A stretch of DNA of 64,000 bases, from positions 24,165,592 to 24,229,591 of the forward strand of contig NC_135554.1 of assembly GCF_964340395.1 (NCBI RefSeq), read 5' to 3'. Below the pieces are notes generated by a model. The model saw nothing but the letters and a program-made list of their open reading frames with translations. It made no database searches and was not told the DNA's origin. Below are positions 49,801 through 64,000 of the stretch, piece after piece. This DNA is from Glandiceps talaboti. Taxonomy: Eukaryota; Hemichordata; Enteropneusta; Spengelidae. Made by a program: the position numbers and the translations under genes. Numbering within the stretch: the stretch's first letter is position 1; the number at the start of each line of letters is the position of its first letter.

Positions 49801-50703
49801 TCTTAAAGACTAATAAATGTCATGTCATTTTGTTATCATGATTTCTAGAATGAAATATGTTAATGTTGTCATATTTTGATAACTAATGAAAACAATTCTG
49901 CTATGACAGCCTTGCTGTCTTTGTACCAACACCACTAAACCAATGACAAAATATAAACTTTTAATACATTTCACAACCAGTAAACATGGTGGGTAGTTAA
50001 TTAGTCTCCCTCTATCAAAACCGTGGTGTTCTGCCAACTATAAACCCTATCCCCTCATATCCAATGTAGCGGCACAATTAATGTCCTATATCAAAGCACA
50101 GCAGTCATCTGCTTCATATACACGCATGCCTCTGGCTTCCTAGTTTAAAAAATCTAGCCAATAACTGAGGGTGTTTAAAAAAAACTTTGTATCTGAGCAG
50201 ATATGTACATGATAGGCAGAATACTTTCCCCCAAAGGAACTCGGGTGCCATGCGAACAAGTTAAATCTAACAAGGTGATTGGAATTTGGAAGGGATAAGA
50301 ACTTACATAGTGACTGTGATATAGCAAATCTTGTTTGTCACGGCAATAAACTAGAAACACTTCAAGACATATGAGATGACCTCTGAACTTTAAAGAGTAA
50401 GATTGTACCAAATTACAAAAGATGGAGGGACGACAGGATTTAAAAGAACGCGGTTTTGGTTCAGAAGTCAATAATTTCATGACAATTATTTGATGTGGCA
50501 GTTTGGAAGATTACTGATATGTTAGATTTAATTATTCATGTATTAAAGAGTTTAAATTATCACGAGAAAGAATAATTTAAAATAGATTATTTCATAAAAA
50601 CAAAAGAGGAAAAAATACATTTCAAAAACTTGACAAATCCTTGGATTTGAAGAAATTGAGAGAGACTAATGCCATTTGTAATTCCTTCCGTGTAAGTTTT
50701 CAC

Positions 50704-50709
50704 TTTATT
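50704..50709 (-). terminator. Candidate polyadenylation signal for the carrier
   Basis: AATAAA on the minus strand, 573 bp beyond the stop; the predicted 3'UTR would include the 45-bp tandem repeat near 50770-50930. Confidence 0.35.
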
Positions 50710-50769
50710 TAAGTATGAAAGAGGTACGATATGGGGATACGGTAAATGTAAGGAACTTTTTCACATACA

Positions 50770-50930
50770 GTGGTAACAGTAACACTGTTGATGTGAAGTT
50801 CGTTTACATATAGCCATGTGGTAACACTGTTGATGTGGGGTTCTTTTACATACAGCCATGTGGTAGTGCTGTTGATGTGGAGTTCTTTTACATACAGCCA
50901 TGTGGTAATACTGTCAATGTTGAGCTCTTG
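50770..50930 (+). repeat. 45-bp minisatellite in the carrier 3' region
   Basis: About 3.5 units of GTTGATGTGGAGTTCTTTTA plus catacagccatgtggtaa. Confidence 0.85.
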
Positions 50931-51281
50931 TACATCAAACCAAGTGTTCAAAGTACTGTTGAGTTCTTCCACAAGGTAACACCATCCTGTGTTCTGTTTT
51001 TTCATACAGCTGTGGTACTAAACTCCAACCTCACATTTACAGCAAATACCAAAAACACAGCTGTTACGATTCCTTCCCATTCAACAGTGTAATAACTCCA
51101 ATGCAACAATGCCATGACAAAAGTCAAGGTAAAAGTCTGACAACATTTGACCTGTAGTCTTGGGCATAGTCAGCAGCCATATATTTCCTACTTTCATACA
51201 AAAAAAAAACACCACTCCAAACTCTATAGCACAATGGAGGTTGATATTAAACCATATCATAGAAGATAGAAAAATACTCCA

Positions 51282-60301
<9,020 letters not shown>

Positions 60302-61184
60302 GTCGATGCCTTGTTTGCAACATAAATGTTATATTCGTATAGTACACACAGTGGTCATCTGAAGAGGAGTGGCTGCCACGCTTTCACTACGCCATCGCAT
60401 ATGGGACAGACAATCAAGCGGGTACACGCATGCTGTTGTGGAAAAGCTTGGGGGCCGGAGGTTAACGGTTACTCCACGTCTAAGTACATGCGCCCTCGTT
60501 GAGCTTGGTAACTTACCTTTTGTTTCTGTTAGTGCGCGTAGGGCGGAATGGGGGCGCTAGCTCAATCATCATGGGTAAGTTTGTGTAATTTGATGACTAT
60601 TTCTAAAATTAGTTTCACGACGCTTTGTGTAACCTGTTGTATGCTGGCTGTTTGTAATTTGCAATTTGTTATGTTTAGTATGTGTGCTTGTGTATCAGTG
60701 TTTTTTTTTGCTATGATAGATAAAATTTACAAGAAAGAAAGAAAACAGAGAGAGCGCCACGGTCTAGTATAGGAATAAAAGATGAGATGTTGTGATGAAC
60801 TGAAAACGGATTTGCTGAGTTCAAGAATATTATACCAGTACAAGGACCAATCACTGAAAGACCATAGGATTATAGACTTAGGTGTCCTGTACGTTTATTA
60901 TATAATATCATTTGTGATTATAACGGCTTTTAAAGTAATAATTACTGACGTGGCGTCATGCCTACCAGTTGCTATGCACTATATTGTCAGTGTCTGTAAT
61001 TTTATAGTTGAAAGAACATAATACCATGTCACACATGTACAGGTCATGAATGTATTAGGGGACATAGGGGCGTGTAATATTTCTTAGATTGTTGTTTAAA
61101 TTTCCTGGTCTACAGGCTAAATATAACCTTTTGACTATGTATTCCTACCTGTAAGGAAAAACACAAGTGGTTTTAGTGTTCTTT

Positions 61185-62843
<1,659 letters not shown>

Positions 62844-62849
62844 ATGAAA

Positions 62850-62954
62850 ATGGGGAACTGTCTAAGAAGTAGTACTACCGACGATATATCTTTATTAAAT
62901 GGTGGAGATCGTTCACCAGGAGCAGAAAGTTTAGGGCCTCCACCGCCTTATCAG
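62850..62954 (+). CDS. RNF11: RNF11 first coding exon
   Basis: Encodes 35 residues starting MGNCLRSSTTDDISLL and ending PPPPYQ, then donor GTATGT. This matches the N-terminus of RING finger protein 11: Gly2 and Cys4 for myristoylation/palmitoylation membrane anchoring, the acidic DDISLL segment, and a PPxY motif that recruits WW-domain HECT ligases of the NEDD4 group. An upstream in-frame ATG (62844) would add two residues and bury Gly2, so the second ATG is chosen. The sequence before it (ttccttgtag) looks like an acceptor, suggesting a 5' non-coding exon. The RING-H2 exons are not seen and must lie past the right edge. Confidence 0.88.
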
Positions 62955-63839
62955 GTATGTATGGATTATTATTTTGCGACCGTCTGTCGACTGTTATGTG
63001 GTTTCCTGTGCTGTGGTAAGAATTTCTTTGTCTGCTGTCGGGAAGGTACAGTTTCATATCGAAGAATTTGATCATTTATCATGTGAAAATTGTTTATAAT
63101 CATTACAATTGTATACAAAGAAATGTAGTTGAGCAATACAAGTTCAACCATATAAAAATGTGTGATGAGTCTACGCATTGTTTCACCAAGGTCCATTGTT
63201 AGTAAACTCTGGGTGACGAAGACCCATTGTTTACATTTTCGTCAGCGGATATGGTTTCGTCTATTGACCTTTGTCTCGTGGAAACGCCAGATGTATGTTA
63301 TATATCCCTTTGTCCTACCGTTTTTCGGAAACGAGAAAAGAGACCCCCATGGCCCTACTTGGAAAATATGCTGTGTTATTCTGCTGAGCGCGGTCTGGCG
63401 AATTTGTGACCAACACAGCCTACGTCATCACTGCACTGAAGTCTGTGTTTACAAAGGTTATCGCATTGGTCGACCTTGTTTTGTATTTTGTTGAGATATA
63501 TTGTTTTACGTCATCGAGGTAAACAACTAAGATCATGGACAGATAGAATTGAGCTCTTCAAATCACCCCAACAAACACTTACACATATTCACAACCATAT
63601 TTTCCTGATCCTACTTTACGTACGTGACGAAATTGTTATAATGAATCGAGATATGTGGTTCTTGTGGATTATCAGTCACAACAGATACTAGTATCTACCA
63701 CGTGACGCTTACATAATGATAACACACAGTGAAATCGCTCTCTAAACTTTAGAGTTTTTTACCATCGATAACTTTGAAAATTCAACCTCTCAGTACTACA
63801 ACTTTGCTTGTGAATCGACTAGGAGTCCACTGATCCAAA
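62955..63839. other. Spacer between RNF11 exon 1 and the hybrid-binding-domain gene
   Basis: No RNF11 exon 2 recognised. Contains TACGTCA half-CRE sites near 63421 and 63508 and fairly many CpGs near 63230-63480, consistent with promoter DNA for the gene at 63840. Confidence 0.45.
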
Positions 63840-64000
63840 ATGATGGGTGAGGAAAGACGAAATCGCAAGGAATTACGCGATCCAGACTTTCTCTACGACG
63901 AAGACGAGCAGCGTCATCTCACTTCACAAAGGAAACAAAGAAATCAAAAAGGTAAACAAGCCAAGTTCTATGCAGTAGTAAGAGGACGCGCAACAGGTAT
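63840..64000 (+). CDS. 5' end of a gene with an RNase H1/viroplasmin-type N-terminal domain
   Basis: ATG at 63840 (second ATG at 63843), with an in-frame TGA directly upstream (63831), then 53 codons open to the window edge. A charged segment (about 40 residues, rich in Arg, Glu, Asp, Gln) is followed by KFYAVVRGRATG, which matches the start of the RNA-DNA hybrid-binding domain of RNase H1 (FYAVxRGRxTG; Pfam Cauli_VI). It could be RNASEH1 with an unusual N-terminus or another protein bearing this domain (ANKLE2 and some element-encoded proteins are thought to carry it). A donor-like GGTAAAC inside the frame is probably not used because the domain reads through it. Confidence 0.65.
   Translation, partial: MMGEERRNRKELRDPDFLYDEDEQRHLTSQRKQRNQKGKQAKFYAVVRGRATG

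Larger units (their letters stand above)
42333..50700. other. Intergenic region between convergent cyclase and carrier genes
   Basis: No supported exon. Contains the repeats listed, A/T runs and short open frames without family motifs. The first kilobase or more may be alternative 3'UTR of the cyclase. Confidence 0.6.

Noticed and set aside
50175-50480. 101-residue minus-strand open frame
   Set aside because: No motif and no plausible link to carrier exons, which end at 51282.
63227-63409. 60-residue plus-strand frame as RNF11 exon 2
   Set aside because: No RING-H2 cysteines or RNF11-like sequence; probably promoter DNA.

Overview
The window is animal nuclear DNA: AT-rich, intron-heavy, with long microsatellites, minisatellites, fold-back elements and MITE-like dispersed repeats. 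Proteins are split over small exons with GT-AG introns, plus one apparent AT-AC intron. Gene content (receptor guanylate cyclase with a Cys-rich juxtamembrane knot, SLC25 carrier, RNF11, RNase H1-type hybrid-binding domain) fits a marine invertebrate bilaterian. I cannot tell hemichordate, lancelet or lophotrochozoan apart from the sequence alone.

Layout. 1-18718: no exon recognised; repeats only, either a very long intron or upstream DNA of the cyclase gene. 18719-41546 (+): sixteen exons of a single-pass receptor guanylate cyclase, read in frame across all fifteen introns: Cys-rich stub, membrane helix, kinase-homology pseudokinase, dimerisation helix, catalytic cyclase domain, long tail with a lysine run and a PDZ-ligand-like C-terminus. 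The ligand-binding ectodomain is not seen. 41547-50700: 3' flank and intergenic repeats. 51282-60301 (-): a complete nine-exon mitochondrial carrier (SLC25) of 281 residues; its intron 7 has U12-type AT-AC signals. 60300-62840: promoter-like CpG-richer DNA, a 200-bp CTA microsatellite and a CRE. 62850-62954 (+): first coding exon of RNF11. 63840-64000 (+): 5' end of a gene with an RNase H1/viroplasmin-type N-terminal domain, running off the right edge.

The genes do not form an operon or an obvious pathway. The cyclase should make cGMP at the membrane, the carrier moves metabolites across the inner mitochondrial membrane, and RNF11 is a membrane-anchored ubiquitin-ligase adaptor. Exon joins were done by hand from splice consensus and reading frame; every stated exon length agrees with the phase of its neighbours. 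No database search was possible.
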